A stretch of 64,000 nt of DNA from the NCBI RefSeq assembly GCF_030486405.1, contig NZ_CP129613.1, positions 1,054,001-1,118,000 of the forward strand. Reading direction: 5' to 3'. Origin of the DNA: Mycolicibacterium sp. HK-90. Lineage in GTDB: Bacteria > Actinomycetota > Actinomycetes > Mycobacteriales > Mycobacteriaceae. Below, one piece after another: positions 8,540 through 16,330 of the stretch. Made by a program: the position numbers and the translations under genes. The notes under the pieces were generated by a model. That model searched no databases, was not told where the DNA came from, and saw only the letters and a program-made list of their open reading frames with translations. How positions within the stretch are numbered: position 1 is the first letter of the stretch; every line of letters starts with the position of its first letter.

Positions 8540-9327
8540 CGGGTTTCGCCGAGATCGCCGCGGCCGGGCCCGTGCTGCTGGCGCTGGGGATCAGTGTGCT
8601 GGCCGGCCTGGTGTCGTTCGCCTCCCCGTGCGTGGTGCCGCTGGTGCCCGGGTATCTGTCGTATCTGGCCGCGGTGGTCGGGGTGCAGGATTCCGAGGTG
8701 GTGGCGACGGCCGGGGCCACGCGGCAAGCCACCCGGACCGCGCGGTGGCGGGTGGCCGGGGCGGCCGCGTTGTTCGTCGCGGGATTCACCGTGGTCTTTC
8801 TGCTCGGCGCGGTCGCCGTGCTGGGGATGACCACCACCCTGATCGCCAATCAGGTTCTGCTGCAACGTATCGGCGGCGTCGTCACGATCGTGATGGGCCT
8901 GGTTTTCGTCGGCTTCATCCCCGCGCTGCAACGCCAGGCCCGGTTCGCCCCGCGGCAGTGGTCCACGATGGCCGGTGCGCCGTTGCTGGGCGCGGTGTTC
9001 GCGCTGGGCTGGACCCCGTGCCTGGGCCCGACGCTGACCGGGGTGATCGCGGTGGCCTCGGCGACCGACGGGGCAAGCGTGGCGCGTGGGGTGGTGCTGG
9101 TGCTGGCCTACTGCCTCGGGTTGGGCATCCCGTTCGTGCTGCTGGCGTTGGGGTCGGCGCGCGCGGTGAGCGGGCTCGGTTGGTTGCGCCGCCACACCCG
9201 GACCATCCAGATCTTCGGTGGTGTGCTGCTGATCCTGGTGGGCACGGCATTGGTGACCGGCTTGTGGAACGAGTTCGTGTCGTGGGTGCGGGACGCCTTC
9301 GTCAGTGATGTGAGGCTGCCGATCTGA
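8536..9327 (+). CDS. ccdA: Cytochrome c biogenesis protein CcdA
   Basis: CcdA carries reducing equivalents from cytoplasmic thioredoxin across the membrane to the extracytoplasmic thioredoxin-like lipoprotein. The 263-aa product has about six membrane helices and the two redox cysteines: Cys32 in FASPCVVPLVPGY and Cys162 in GWTPCLGPTL. A basic loop (ATRQATRTARWR) follows the first helix pair. It starts at GTG within the GTGA overlap with the thioredoxin gene and ends in a TGATG overlap with resB, so this is one operon. Confidence 0.95.
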   Translation: MTGFAEIAAAGPVLLALGISVLAGLVSFASPCVVPLVPGYLSYLAAVVGVQDSEVVATAGATRQATRTARWRVAGAAALFVAGFTVVFLLGAVAVLGMTTTLIANQVLLQRIGGVVTIVMGLVFVGFIPALQRQARFAPRQWSTMAGAPLLGAVFALGWTPCLGPTLTGVIAVASATDGASVARGVVLVLAYCLGLGIPFVLLALGSARAVSGLGWLRRHTRTIQIFGGVLLILVGTALVTGLWNEFVSWVRDAFVSDVRLPI

Positions 9328-10967
9328 TGGTCACTTCCGATACCCGAGCGGACATGGAATCGCCCGAGGCGCGCGGCAACGGTCCGATTCGGCGTGTGCT
9401 CGCGCTGCTGCGCAACACCTGGCGGACCCTGACCTCGATGGGCACCGCGCTGGTGCTGCTGTTCCTGCTGGCGCTGGCGGCCATCCCCGGCGCGCTGTTG
9501 CCGCAGCGCAACCTCAACGAGTCGAAGGTCGACGAGTACCTGGCCGCCCACCCCACCCTGGGCCCGTGGCTGGACCGGGTGCAGGGCTTCGACGTGTTCT
9601 CCAGCTTCTGGTTCACCGCGATCTACGTGCTGCTGTTCATCTCGCTGGTGGGGTGCCTGACGCCCCGCATGATCGAGCACTTCCGCAGCCTGCGTGCGGT
9701 ACCGGTCTCGGCGCCACGCAACCTCGGGCGCCTGCCCAAACACCACGGCGAGCAGGTCAGGGGTGACGCGGGCGAGATTGCGGGGACCGTGACGCGACGG
9801 CTCAAGGGCTGGCGCACCGTCACCCGCGAACGCGACGGCGACATCGAAATTTCAGCCGAGAAGGGCTATCTGCGGGAGTTCGGGAACATCGTCTTCCACT
9901 TCTCGTTGCTGGGGCTGCTGGCCGCCGTGGCGGCCGGAAAGCTGTTCGGCTACGAGGGCAGCGTCATCGTGATCGCCGACGGCGGACCCGGCTTCTGCAG
10001 CGCCTCGCCGGCCGCCTTCGACTCGTTCCGCGCCGGTAACACCGTCGACGGCACCTCGCTGAGCCCGGTCTGCCTGCGGGTCAACAACTTCGACGCGGAC
10101 TACCTGCCGACCGGGCAGGCGCTGTCGTTCGCGGCCGACATCGACTACCAGGCCGGCGACGATCTGGCCGCCAACACCTGGCGGCCCTACCGCCTCGAGG
10201 TCAACCACCCGCTGCGGGTCGGTGGGGACCGGGTCTATCTGCAGGGCCACGGGTACGCGCCGACGTTCACGGTCACCTTTCCGGACGGCCAGAAACGCAG
10301 CCAGACCATCCAGTGGCGCCCCGACGAGCCGCTGACGCTGCTGTCGTCGGGGGTGGTGCGCATCGACCCGCCGGCCGGCACGTATCCCGACGCCGACGAG
10401 CGCCGCAAGCACCAGATCGCGATCCAGGGCCTGTTCGCGCCGACGAAGCAGCTCGACGGGACCCTCCTGTCGTCGAGCTTCCCGGCGCTCAACGACCCGG
10501 CGGTGGCCATCGACATCTACCGCGGCGACACCGGCCTGGACACCGGCCGGCCGCAGTCGTTGTTCACCCTCGATCCACGGCTGATCGGGCAGAACCGGCT
10601 GACCAAGGTGGCCCGCGTCAACCTGGTCGAAGGCCAGGACACCACGCTCGACGACGGCACCAAAGTCCGGTTCGACGGCGCGGTGCCGTTCGTCAACCTG
10701 CAGGTCTCGCACGACCCGGCCCAGATCTGGGTGCTGGTGTTCGCGATGTCGATGATGGCGGGGTTGCTGGTGTCGTTGGTGGTGCGGCGGCGCCGGATCT
10801 GGGTTCGGATCCAGCCCGGTGCTGCAGGTACGGTGAACGTCGAGCTGGGCGGGCTGGCCCGTACCGACAACTCCGGCTGGGGCGATGAGTTCGAGAAACT
10901 GACCGAACGGCTGCTCGAGGGGTACGAGGGCACGCCGGCAGTAGGAGAGAAGGCGGATCGCGCGTGA
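9327..10967 (+). CDS. resB: Cytochrome c biogenesis protein ResB
   Basis: ResB is the partner of CcsA in the system II haem lyase, which moves haem outward and attaches it to apocytochrome c. The 546-aa product has an N-terminal pair of membrane helices (around residues 32-55 and 90-112), a helix near 190-210, a large extracytoplasmic domain and a last helix near residue 475 before a cytoplasmic tail. The start ATG shares one base with the ccdA stop, and the end overlaps ccsA by 4 nt. Length is typical for actinobacterial ResB. Confidence 0.95.
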   Translation: MVTSDTRADMESPEARGNGPIRRVLALLRNTWRTLTSMGTALVLLFLLALAAIPGALLPQRNLNESKVDEYLAAHPTLGPWLDRVQGFDVFSSFWFTAIYVLLFISLVGCLTPRMIEHFRSLRAVPVSAPRNLGRLPKHHGEQVRGDAGEIAGTVTRRLKGWRTVTRERDGDIEISAEKGYLREFGNIVFHFSLLGLLAAVAAGKLFGYEGSVIVIADGGPGFCSASPAAFDSFRAGNTVDGTSLSPVCLRVNNFDADYLPTGQALSFAADIDYQAGDDLAANTWRPYRLEVNHPLRVGGDRVYLQGHGYAPTFTVTFPDGQKRSQTIQWRPDEPLTLLSSGVVRIDPPAGTYPDADERRKHQIAIQGLFAPTKQLDGTLLSSSFPALNDPAVAIDIYRGDTGLDTGRPQSLFTLDPRLIGQNRLTKVARVNLVEGQDTTLDDGTKVRFDGAVPFVNLQVSHDPAQIWVLVFAMSMMAGLLVSLVVRRRRIWVRIQPGAAGTVNVELGGLARTDNSGWGDEFEKLTERLLEGYEGTPAVGEKADRA

Positions 10968-11938
10968 ACACCGAGCACATCGACATCGGGCTGGCCAGGT
11001 ACTCCGACTGGGCGTTCACGTCGTCGGTCGTGGTTCTGGTCGGCGCGCTGATCCTGCTCGCCATCGAACTCGCCTACAGCCGTGGGCGCCGGGTCGAGAA
11101 TCGTGAGCTGGTCGGGGCGACCGTCGGCGCGGACAGCGCCACCCCGGGCGTCGTCGCGCAGGAAGCCCGGCGGCCGTTCGACGAGCGCGTCGGAAAGACC
11201 GGTCTGGCGCTGACCTATGTCGGCATCGGCATGCTGTTCATCTGCATCGTGTTGCGCGGCCTGGCCACCTCGCGGGTGCCGTGGGGCAACATGTACGAGT
11301 TCATCAACCTGACCAGCTTCTGCGGCCTGGTTGCCGCGGCGATCGTGCTGCGCAAGCCGCAGTACCGCGCGTTGTGGGTGTTCGTCCTGGTCCCGGTTCT
11401 GATCCTGTTGACGGTGTCGGGACGCTGGCTCTACTCCAACGCGGCCCCGGTGATGCCGGCGCTGCAGTCCTACTGGCTGCCGATCCACGTGTCGGTGGTC
11501 AGCCTCGGCTCCGGGGTGTTCCTGGTTGCCGGTGTGGCCAGCATCCTGTTCCTGCTGAAGATGTCGCCGCTCGGTGAACCGGGACGCGAGGGAGCCGTCG
11601 CGCGGATCATCGAGCGGCTGCCCGACGCCCAGACGCTGGACCGGATCGCCTACCGCACCACCATCTTCGCGTTCCCGATCTTCGGTTTCGGGGTGATCTT
11701 CGGGGCCATCTGGGCCGAGGAGGCCTGGGGCCGGTACTGGGGATGGGACCCGAAGGAGACGGTGTCGTTCATCGCGTGGGTGGTGTACGCGGCCTATCTG
11801 CACGCGCGCTCGACCGCGGGTTGGCGGGACCGCAAGGCGGCCTGGATCAATGTGGTGGGATTCGTCGCGATGGTGTTCAACCTGTTCTTCATCAACCTGG
11901 TGACCGTGGGCCTGCATTCGTACGCGGGGGTCGGCTAG
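10964..11938 (+). CDS. ccsA: Cytochrome c biogenesis protein CcsA/CcsB
   Basis: This 324-aa polytopic membrane protein is the haem-handling subunit of the system II cytochrome c synthase. It contains the tryptophan-rich WWD-type segment WGRYWGWDPKETVSFIAWVVY followed by conserved histidines, and a WGNMYEF motif, features that bind haem at the outer membrane face. About eight hydrophobic helices are visible. It starts at GTG overlapping resB by 4 nt and ends the operon. The end is followed by a 49-bp gap and a well-spaced ribosome site for the ParA-like gene. Confidence 0.95.
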   Translation: MNTEHIDIGLARYSDWAFTSSVVVLVGALILLAIELAYSRGRRVENRELVGATVGADSATPGVVAQEARRPFDERVGKTGLALTYVGIGMLFICIVLRGLATSRVPWGNMYEFINLTSFCGLVAAAIVLRKPQYRALWVFVLVPVLILLTVSGRWLYSNAAPVMPALQSYWLPIHVSVVSLGSGVFLVAGVASILFLLKMSPLGEPGREGAVARIIERLPDAQTLDRIAYRTTIFAFPIFGFGVIFGAIWAEEAWGRYWGWDPKETVSFIAWVVYAAYLHARSTAGWRDRKAAWINVVGFVAMVFNLFFINLVTVGLHSYAGVG

Positions 11939-11987
11939 GCACCGTCGGGTTGGTCCGGTCGGGAGTGTGTGGGAAAGAGGGGATTTC

Positions 11988-13433
11988 GTGTCCGAGCCAG
12001 TGTCCGAACCAACCGAAACGCAGGTAGCTGCCGAACCGGAATCGACTGCCGCGCCGGCAGACGCGCCACCCGAGGATCCGGCCCCTCCCGCGCCCTCCGT
12101 CGACGCGCTTCCCGCGCCCTCCGTCGACGCGCCGGCTGAGCCCGCCGCCGTCCCGCCGCCCTCGTTCGTGGAACCGCCGCTCGTTCCGTCGGTGTTCGCG
12201 CCGGTGCCCGGATTCCGCAGTCAGCAGCGGTTCAGCAATCCCGCCGAGCCCGGCGTCTCGACACCGCTGCCCGCGGAATGGACCGCTCCGACACCGCCGC
12301 ACGGCATCCCGGTGATCGCCGCGCCACCGGTTCCCGGCGCGTTCGATCGGCCCGTCGCGGCGGGGCTGCAGGTGCCTGCTGCTGCGCCGGCCTTCGGCGG
12401 GCCTGTCGCTGCGCCGCCCGCAGCTGGAGGCGTTGAGCGGCCCGGCGCCGGCGCCGTTGAGCGGCCCGCCGCTGGAGACTTCGCGACGCCCTACCGCGAC
12501 CTGTCCACCGACGCCCTGCTGGGCCAGCGCAAGAACCCACCCACGTCGGGCTGGCGCAAGGCCTTGTACGTGGCGTCGTTCAAGCAGATCAATGTCGGTG
12601 AGAGCCCCAAGACCACGCATCACAACAGCCTCGTGGCCGAGGTGAGTCAGCCGTTGCAGGGTTGTTATCGCATCGCCCTGATGTCGCTGAAGGGTGGCGT
12701 GGGCAAGACCACGATCACCGCGACGCTGGGCGCCACCTTCGCCTCGATCCGCGGGGACCGGGTGGTGGCGGTGGACGCCAACCCGGACCGGGGCACGCTG
12801 AGCCAGAAGGTGCCGCTGGAGACGGCTGCGACGGTGCGGCACCTGCTGCGCGACGCCGAAGGCATCGAGCGTTACAGCGATGTGCGGGCCTACACGTCAC
12901 AGGGGCCGAGCCGGCTGGAGGTTCTGGCCTCCGAGAGTGACCCGGCGGTGTCCGAGGCGTTCAGTTCGGACGATTATCTGCGGGCCCTCGAGGTGCTCGA
13001 GCGGTTCTACAGCCTCGTGCTGACGGACTGCGGGACGGGATTGATGCACTCGGCGATGTCCGCGGTGCTGTCCAAGGCCGACGTGCTGGTGGTGATCAGC
13101 TCGGGTTCGGTCGACGGGGCGCGCAGCGCGTCGGCGACGCTGGACTGGCTCGACGCCCACGGGCATCAGGATCTGGTTCGCAATTCCATCGCGGTGATCA
13201 ACGCGGTGCGGCCACGGTCGGGCAAGGTCGACCTGTCGAAGGTGGTCGACCACTTCTCGCGGCGCTGCCGTGCGGTCCGGCTGGTGCCGTTCGACCCCCA
13301 TCTGGAGGAGGGGGCCGAGATCAGCCTGGACCGGCTCAAGCCCGGTACCCGCGAGGCGCTCATCGAATTGGCCGCCGTCGTGGCGTCGGACTTCGCCGCG
13401 GCACGCCGGTCGGTGGACCCGCGCCTGACCTGA
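11988..13433 (+). CDS. ParA/MinD-like ATPase with long Pro/Ala-rich N-terminus
   Basis: This 481-aa protein has about 165 residues of Pro/Ala-rich, low-complexity sequence, including a near-duplicate (PSVDALPA / PSVDAPAE) and two VERP repeats, followed by a MinD/ParA-type ATPase domain. The deviant Walker A KGGVGKTT begins near Lys235, and VAVDANPDRG and VLTDCGTG are the Walker A' and B regions. The layout resembles mycobacterial EspI and CpsD-like proteins. The GTG at 11988 has GAGGGG upstream and is preferred over the GTG at 11967. The position matches Rv0530. It may organise a membrane complex, but no partner is visible here. Confidence 0.85.
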   Translation: MSEPVSEPTETQVAAEPESTAAPADAPPEDPAPPAPSVDALPAPSVDAPAEPAAVPPPSFVEPPLVPSVFAPVPGFRSQQRFSNPAEPGVSTPLPAEWTAPTPPHGIPVIAAPPVPGAFDRPVAAGLQVPAAAPAFGGPVAAPPAAGGVERPGAGAVERPAAGDFATPYRDLSTDALLGQRKNPPTSGWRKALYVASFKQINVGESPKTTHHNSLVAEVSQPLQGCYRIALMSLKGGVGKTTITATLGATFASIRGDRVVAVDANPDRGTLSQKVPLETAATVRHLLRDAEGIERYSDVRAYTSQGPSRLEVLASESDPAVSEAFSSDDYLRALEVLERFYSLVLTDCGTGLMHSAMSAVLSKADVLVVISSGSVDGARSASATLDWLDAHGHQDLVRNSIAVINAVRPRSGKVDLSKVVDHFSRRCRAVRLVPFDPHLEEGAEISLDRLKPGTREALIELAAVVASDFAAARRSVDPRLT

Positions 13434-13457
13434 CTAGGGTGCGTTGATCAAGGTGGT
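13434..13457 (+). repeat. Left arm of 24-bp inverted repeat around SUKH-like gene
   Basis: This arm begins directly after the ParA-like stop codon and reads CTAGGGTGCG then TTGATCAAGGTGGT. Its inverted partner is at 14038-14061, and 21 of 24 positions match. Together they bracket the SUKH-like gene precisely, between two genes that are neighbours in related genomes. Confidence 0.6.
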
Positions 13458-13491
13458 ACTGCGGGGCTGAAGTTGTTGCGGCCCATCCCGA

Positions 13492-13497
13492 TAGAAT
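13492..13497 (+). promoter_or_regulatory. -10 box of the SUKH-like gene
   Basis: TAGAAT is a strong TANNNT -10 match and ends 7 nt before the GTG at 13505. A leaderless transcript is likely. No convincing -35 was found at the right distance. Confidence 0.45.
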
Positions 13498-13504
13498 TCG
13501 GAGC

Positions 13505-13972
13505 GTGCGCGAGGAGCATCTGTTCGGTATCCGCCTGTACCCGGCGACAGTGAGCGCAGACGTCGTTTCCGGAACTCGCGAGATCGGCAGTGTCCACGAT
13601 GGTGAGTTCCTGGTCATGGAGGATAGTGACGGGACGACATCGGTGTGCGACGTTGCAACAGGCGAATGTTCCCCGCTGAACCGAGACCGGACGGCCACCG
13701 AGGGCTTCCTGGAGGCTTTCGCGGAGTATCTGAGCTCCGGGCCGCCTGCCCCGACACCGGTGACGATGACGGCTGAACAGGCCGCGGATCGTCTTCGTGC
13801 TTTCCGGGAGGGGCAGGTTCGTCCTCGCGTTCTCCCAGCAGGCAATGGGCTCTCTCACCGCACACGGCTGAGGAAGCTCCGAAAGCGGCTAGACGCGATC
13901 GATAGCTCCGCGACCGGGCCGGACTCATGGTGGAGCGGCCTCATCGAAGAGGCGGAGAACGACCTGCTCTGA
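13505..13972 (+). CDS. SUKH-4-like (SMI1/KNR4) immunity-type protein
   Basis: This 155-aa cytoplasmic protein has strand-rich text (GEFLVMEDSDGTTSVCDVATGECSPLN) followed by an ATEGFLEAFAEYLSS helix, the pattern I associate with SUKH-4 immunity proteins that neutralise polymorphic toxins. The C-terminal part is basic (RTRLRKLRKRLD) and then ends EEAENDLL. No toxin gene is adjacent, so it is an orphan. It sits between inverted repeats in an otherwise conserved block, which suggests acquisition. The family call rests on pattern memory and could be wrong. Confidence 0.5.
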   Translation: MREEHLFGIRLYPATVSADVVSGTREIGSVHDGEFLVMEDSDGTTSVCDVATGECSPLNRDRTATEGFLEAFAEYLSSGPPAPTPVTMTAEQAADRLRAFREGQVRPRVLPAGNGLSHRTRLRKLRKRLDAIDSSATGPDSWWSGLIEEAENDLL

Positions 13973-14037
13973 GGGCCCACACCTCGTCAGAGATCTCGCG
14001 ACGCGTCACTCATCAAGACTCCCCGACGAGCACAGTC

Positions 14038-14061
14038 AACACCTTGATCAACACGCCCTAG
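14038..14061 (-). repeat. Right arm of 24-bp inverted repeat around SUKH-like gene
   Basis: On the minus strand this arm reads CTAGGGCGTG then TTGATCAAGGTGTT and pairs with 13434-13457. It contains the TAG stop codon of the minus-strand small membrane protein gene. The two arms could be a split terminator stem or the ends of a small inserted cassette. Confidence 0.6.
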
Positions 14062-14219
14062 GGGCGCGGGTTGTCGCCGTGCCCGAGCCGCCGCAGGAAA
14101 TCCGGGTCGTCGTCGGGGCCGATCACACGGGTCCTGGGTTGACTGCCCGCGACCCGTGTCAACCGCCAGCCGAAGTACACCAGGCTCGCCGCGACGATGA
14201 ACAGGAGAAGATACGCCAC
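14058..14219 (-). CDS. Small single-pass membrane protein (53 aa)
   Basis: The product starts VAYLLLFIVAASLVYFGWR, a single membrane helix, followed by a short charged cytoplasmic tail (GPDDDPDFLRRLGHGDNPRP). A strong GGAGG ribosome site lies 8 nt before the GTG. It is oriented against the ParA-like gene and diverges from the DUF4229 gene. The place and size match the M. tuberculosis small gene Rv0530A as I recall it. Its function is unknown. The short tail with acidic cluster might contact one of the neighbouring proteins, but this is speculation. Confidence 0.75.
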   Translation of the reverse strand: MAYLLLFIVAASLVYFGWRLTRVAGSQPRTRVIGPDDDPDFLRRLGHGDNPRP

Positions 14220-14257
14220 TCGAGAAACCTCCTTGATCCGAATATACGCGCCGTCGG

Positions 14258-14263
14258 TAGGCT
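14258..14263 (+). promoter_or_regulatory. -10 box of the DUF4229 gene
   Basis: TAGGCT fits TANNNT and ends 6 nt before the GTG at 14270, so the transcript is probably leaderless. A possible TTGATC -35 lies at 14233-14238, with a long 19-bp spacer. Confidence 0.45.
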
Positions 14264-14269
14264 CGGAGC

Positions 14270-14578
14270 GTGTCAGGAAGTGGTTCGACCTCCCGCATGG
14301 TCACCGATGTCGCGGTCTATCTCGTCGCCCGGCTGGTGCTCGTCGCTGTGCTGACCGCGGCGATCTACGGCGTGGGGCATCTGGTGACCGGAGATTTCCC
14401 CGTTGTGGTGGCGCTGTTGTTCGCGATCGTGATCGCGCTGCCGGTGGGGATCTGGTTGTTCCGGCCGTTGCGTGAGCGGGCGACGGCCTCGATCGCGCAG
14501 GTCGACGAGCGGCGGCGCCAGGACCGCGAGCAGCTGCAGGCGCGGCTGCGCGGCGACGAACCGCCGAAAGCCCAATAG
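14270..14578 (+). CDS. DUF4229 small membrane protein
   Basis: This 102-aa protein has two hydrophobic helices (VTDVAVYLVARLVLVAVLTAAIYGVG and VVVALLFAIVIALPVGIWLF), followed by a charged coiled-coil-like tail (DERRRQDREQLQARLRG). The architecture is typical of actinobacterial DUF4229 proteins, and the position matches Rv0531. The GTG start lies directly after a -10-like box, which argues for leaderless translation. Function is unknown; the basic and acidic tail faces the cytoplasm and could bind a soluble partner. Confidence 0.8.
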   Translation: MSGSGSTSRMVTDVAVYLVARLVLVAVLTAAIYGVGHLVTGDFPVVVALLFAIVIALPVGIWLFRPLRERATASIAQVDERRRQDREQLQARLRGDEPPKAQ

Positions 14579-14606
14579 CGGCAGCAGATCCGGCGCCGCG
14601 ACGGGG

Positions 14607-15968
14607 CTAGCGGAGCGGCTCCCGGATGAAGGCGGAGCCCTTCTCCTGGTCCAGGTATGTCTCGGCCTTGTTCTTGAGGAAGAACACGTACACGAACAGC
14701 GACAGCGCGATGCACACCGTGACGTAGGTGATGAACAGCGGCACCTGGTCGCGTTCCTTGAGGGCCTGATAGATCACCGGAGCGGTGCCGCCGAACATCG
14801 AATTGGCAAGGGCATAGCCAACTCCCACGCCGAGTGCGCGAACGTGCGAGGGGAACAGTTCGGATTTCACCAGGGCGTTGATCGAGGTGTAGCCGGTCAG
14901 GATCACGTATCCGACGGCCACCAGGAGGAACGACGCGATCGGTGAATGTGTCTGTGGCAGATAGGTGAACAGTACGTAGGTGTAGAGCACCCCGCCGATA
15001 CCGAACCACACCAGTAGGGGTTTCCGGCCGACCTTGTCGCTGATCATGCCGCCCACCGGCTGGATCGACATCAGGAAGATCAGGCCGATCAGGTTGACCC
15101 AGGTGGCCGTCATCGCCTGGTCCTTGTAGGTGGACTTGACGATGGCCGGCGCGTTGACGCTGTAGGCGTAGAACGCCAGGGTGCCGCCCATGGTGATTAG
15201 GAAGCACAGCAGCAGCGGCCTCGGGTAGCGGGTGAGCAGCTCGCGCAAAGAGCCGGAGTTCTTGTCCTTGCCGGCCTTGACCGCGTCGAGTTGTTCCTCG
15301 GACAACGATTCGTCCATGGTCCGCCGCAGCCAGAACACCACGATGGCGGCCACGCCGCCGATGGCGAAGCCGATGCGCCAACCGAATTCGTGGACCTGCT
15401 CGGTGCTGAAAACCGTGAGGATGATCAGCAGCGTGAACTGTGCCAGCACGTGACCGCCCACCAGCGTCACGTACTGGAACGAGGAGAAGAAGCCGCGGCG
15501 TTCCCGGGTGGCGGCCTCGGACATGTAGGTGGCCGAGGTGCCGTACTCGCCGCCGGTGGCGAAGCCCTGCACCAGCCGGCACAGGATCAGGATGATCGGC
15601 GCTGCGATACCGATGGTTTCGCGCGAGGGCACCAGCGCGATGACCAATGAACACGCCGCCATCAGCGAGACGCTGACCGTCAGCGCCGCGCGGCGGCCGC
15701 GCCGGTCGGCGAAGCGGCCGAAGAACCACGAGCCGATCGGGCGGGTGAGGAACGTGATCGCGAAGATCGCGTACACGTAGACCGTGGCGTTCTTGTCGGC
15801 CTTGTCGAAGAACTGCGCTTCGAAATAGGTGGCGAACACCGTGTAGACGTAGACGTCGTACCACTCGACGAGGTTGCCCGACGACCCCCGGATCGTGTTC
15901 CAGATGGCCCGGCGGGTTTCGGCGCGGCCCGATGGTACGGGCTGATGCGCCTCGGTCGAGATGGTCAT
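14607..15968 (-). CDS. MFS transporter, metabolite:H+ symporter (KgtP/ShiA-like)
   Basis: This 453-aa, 12-helix transporter carries the metabolite:H+ symporter signature at its start (GNLVEWYDVYVYTVFATYFE), the loop 2-3 motif RFADRRGRRAAL, and GFATGGEYGTSATYMSEAA in helix 4-5. These features are typical of alpha-ketoglutarate, citrate, shikimate or proline/betaine symporters. The middle loop (DAVKAGKDKNSGSLRELL) is cytoplasmic. It is monocistronic and faces the HTH/Clp-N operon. Transport of a small organic acid is likely; the exact substrate cannot be read from sequence. Confidence 0.88.
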   Translation of the reverse strand: MTISTEAHQPVPSGRAETRRAIWNTIRGSSGNLVEWYDVYVYTVFATYFEAQFFDKADKNATVYVYAIFAITFLTRPIGSWFFGRFADRRGRRAALTVSVSLMAACSLVIALVPSRETIGIAAPIILILCRLVQGFATGGEYGTSATYMSEAATRERRGFFSSFQYVTLVGGHVLAQFTLLIILTVFSTEQVHEFGWRIGFAIGGVAAIVVFWLRRTMDESLSEEQLDAVKAGKDKNSGSLRELLTRYPRPLLLCFLITMGGTLAFYAYSVNAPAIVKSTYKDQAMTATWVNLIGLIFLMSIQPVGGMISDKVGRKPLLVWFGIGGVLYTYVLFTYLPQTHSPIASFLLVAVGYVILTGYTSINALVKSELFPSHVRALGVGVGYALANSMFGGTAPVIYQALKERDQVPLFITYVTVCIALSLFVYVFFLKNKAETYLDQEKGSAFIREPLR

Positions 15969-16067
15969 GCGCGTCCCCCAAGTGGTTGGCGTGATTGGCC
16001 GACGGCCACGTTAGTGCAATCCCGCTGGTGCCGGGGCGAGCTTGGGCAGCCGGACGAATCCAAGGGT

Positions 16068-16083
16068 GTCAACTTTTCTTGAC
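16068..16083. promoter_or_regulatory. Operator-like palindrome 1 before HTH/Clp-N operon
   Basis: GTCAACTTTTCTTGAC is a GTCAA-N6-TTGAC inverted repeat of 16 bp. An equivalent site with the same geometry begins 27 bp downstream, so this looks like the first of two binding sites for one dimeric regulator. Confidence 0.5.
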
Positions 16084-16092
16084 GCCGAATTC

Positions 16093-16112
16093 CTGTCAAG
16101 TTACCTTGACAG
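16093..16112. promoter_or_regulatory. Operator-like palindrome 2 abutting the HTH start codon
   Basis: CTGTCAAG-TTAC-CTTGACAG is a perfect 8-bp inverted repeat with a 4-bp spacer, ending one base before the GTG of the HTH gene. A protein bound here would block initiation, so autorepression by the HTH protein is a natural guess. The arms differ from the HAIR (CTTGAGT/ACTCAAG) and CIRCE heat-shock operators. Confidence 0.6.
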
Positions 16113-16113
16113 G

Positions 16114-16329
16114 GTGAGTGATGTCGATGCGCTGATCGCCGACGGTGTCAGCAGCCCGGACCCGGCGGTGGGCCTGCGCGCGGTGCGGGCCCTGCAGCGG
16201 TTGCAGGAGCGGCTGGAGGCCATCCATGTCGCCAACGCCCGTGAGCAGGGTTGGAGCTGGCAGGCGATCGCCGATGCCCTGGAGGTCAGCCGTCAGGCCG
16301 TCCACCAGAAACACAACCGGAAGGGATGA
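16114..16329 (+). CDS. Small helix-turn-helix protein
   Basis: This 71-aa protein is mostly helical and ends in a clear helix-turn-helix, QGWSWQAIADALEVSRQAVHQKH (residues 45-67). A helical N-terminal half (VGLRAVRALQRLQERLEAIH) may dimerise. The GTG start was chosen because two operator-like palindromes sit just upstream and the frame before them does not look coding. The stop is followed, with 1 nt between, by the Clp N-domain gene, a pairing seen in other actinobacteria. It is likely an autoregulator of this two-gene operon. Confidence 0.8.
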   Translation: MSDVDALIADGVSSPDPAVGLRAVRALQRLQERLEAIHVANAREQGWSWQAIADALEVSRQAVHQKHNRKG

Positions 16330-16330
16330 C

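Noticed and set aside
13360..13858. Minus-strand frames antisense to the SUKH-like gene
   Set aside because: They lack a ribosome site and family motifs, and the plus strand has a good -10 box and start.
14038..14061. The inverted repeat as ends of a transposon
   Set aside because: No transposase, and no target-site duplication could be seen; recorded as a repeat only.
16093..16112. A HAIR (HspR) operator
   Set aside because: HAIR has CTTGAGT-N7-ACTCAAG; here the arms are GTCAAG-N4-CTTGAC, in the opposite order and with a shorter spacer.
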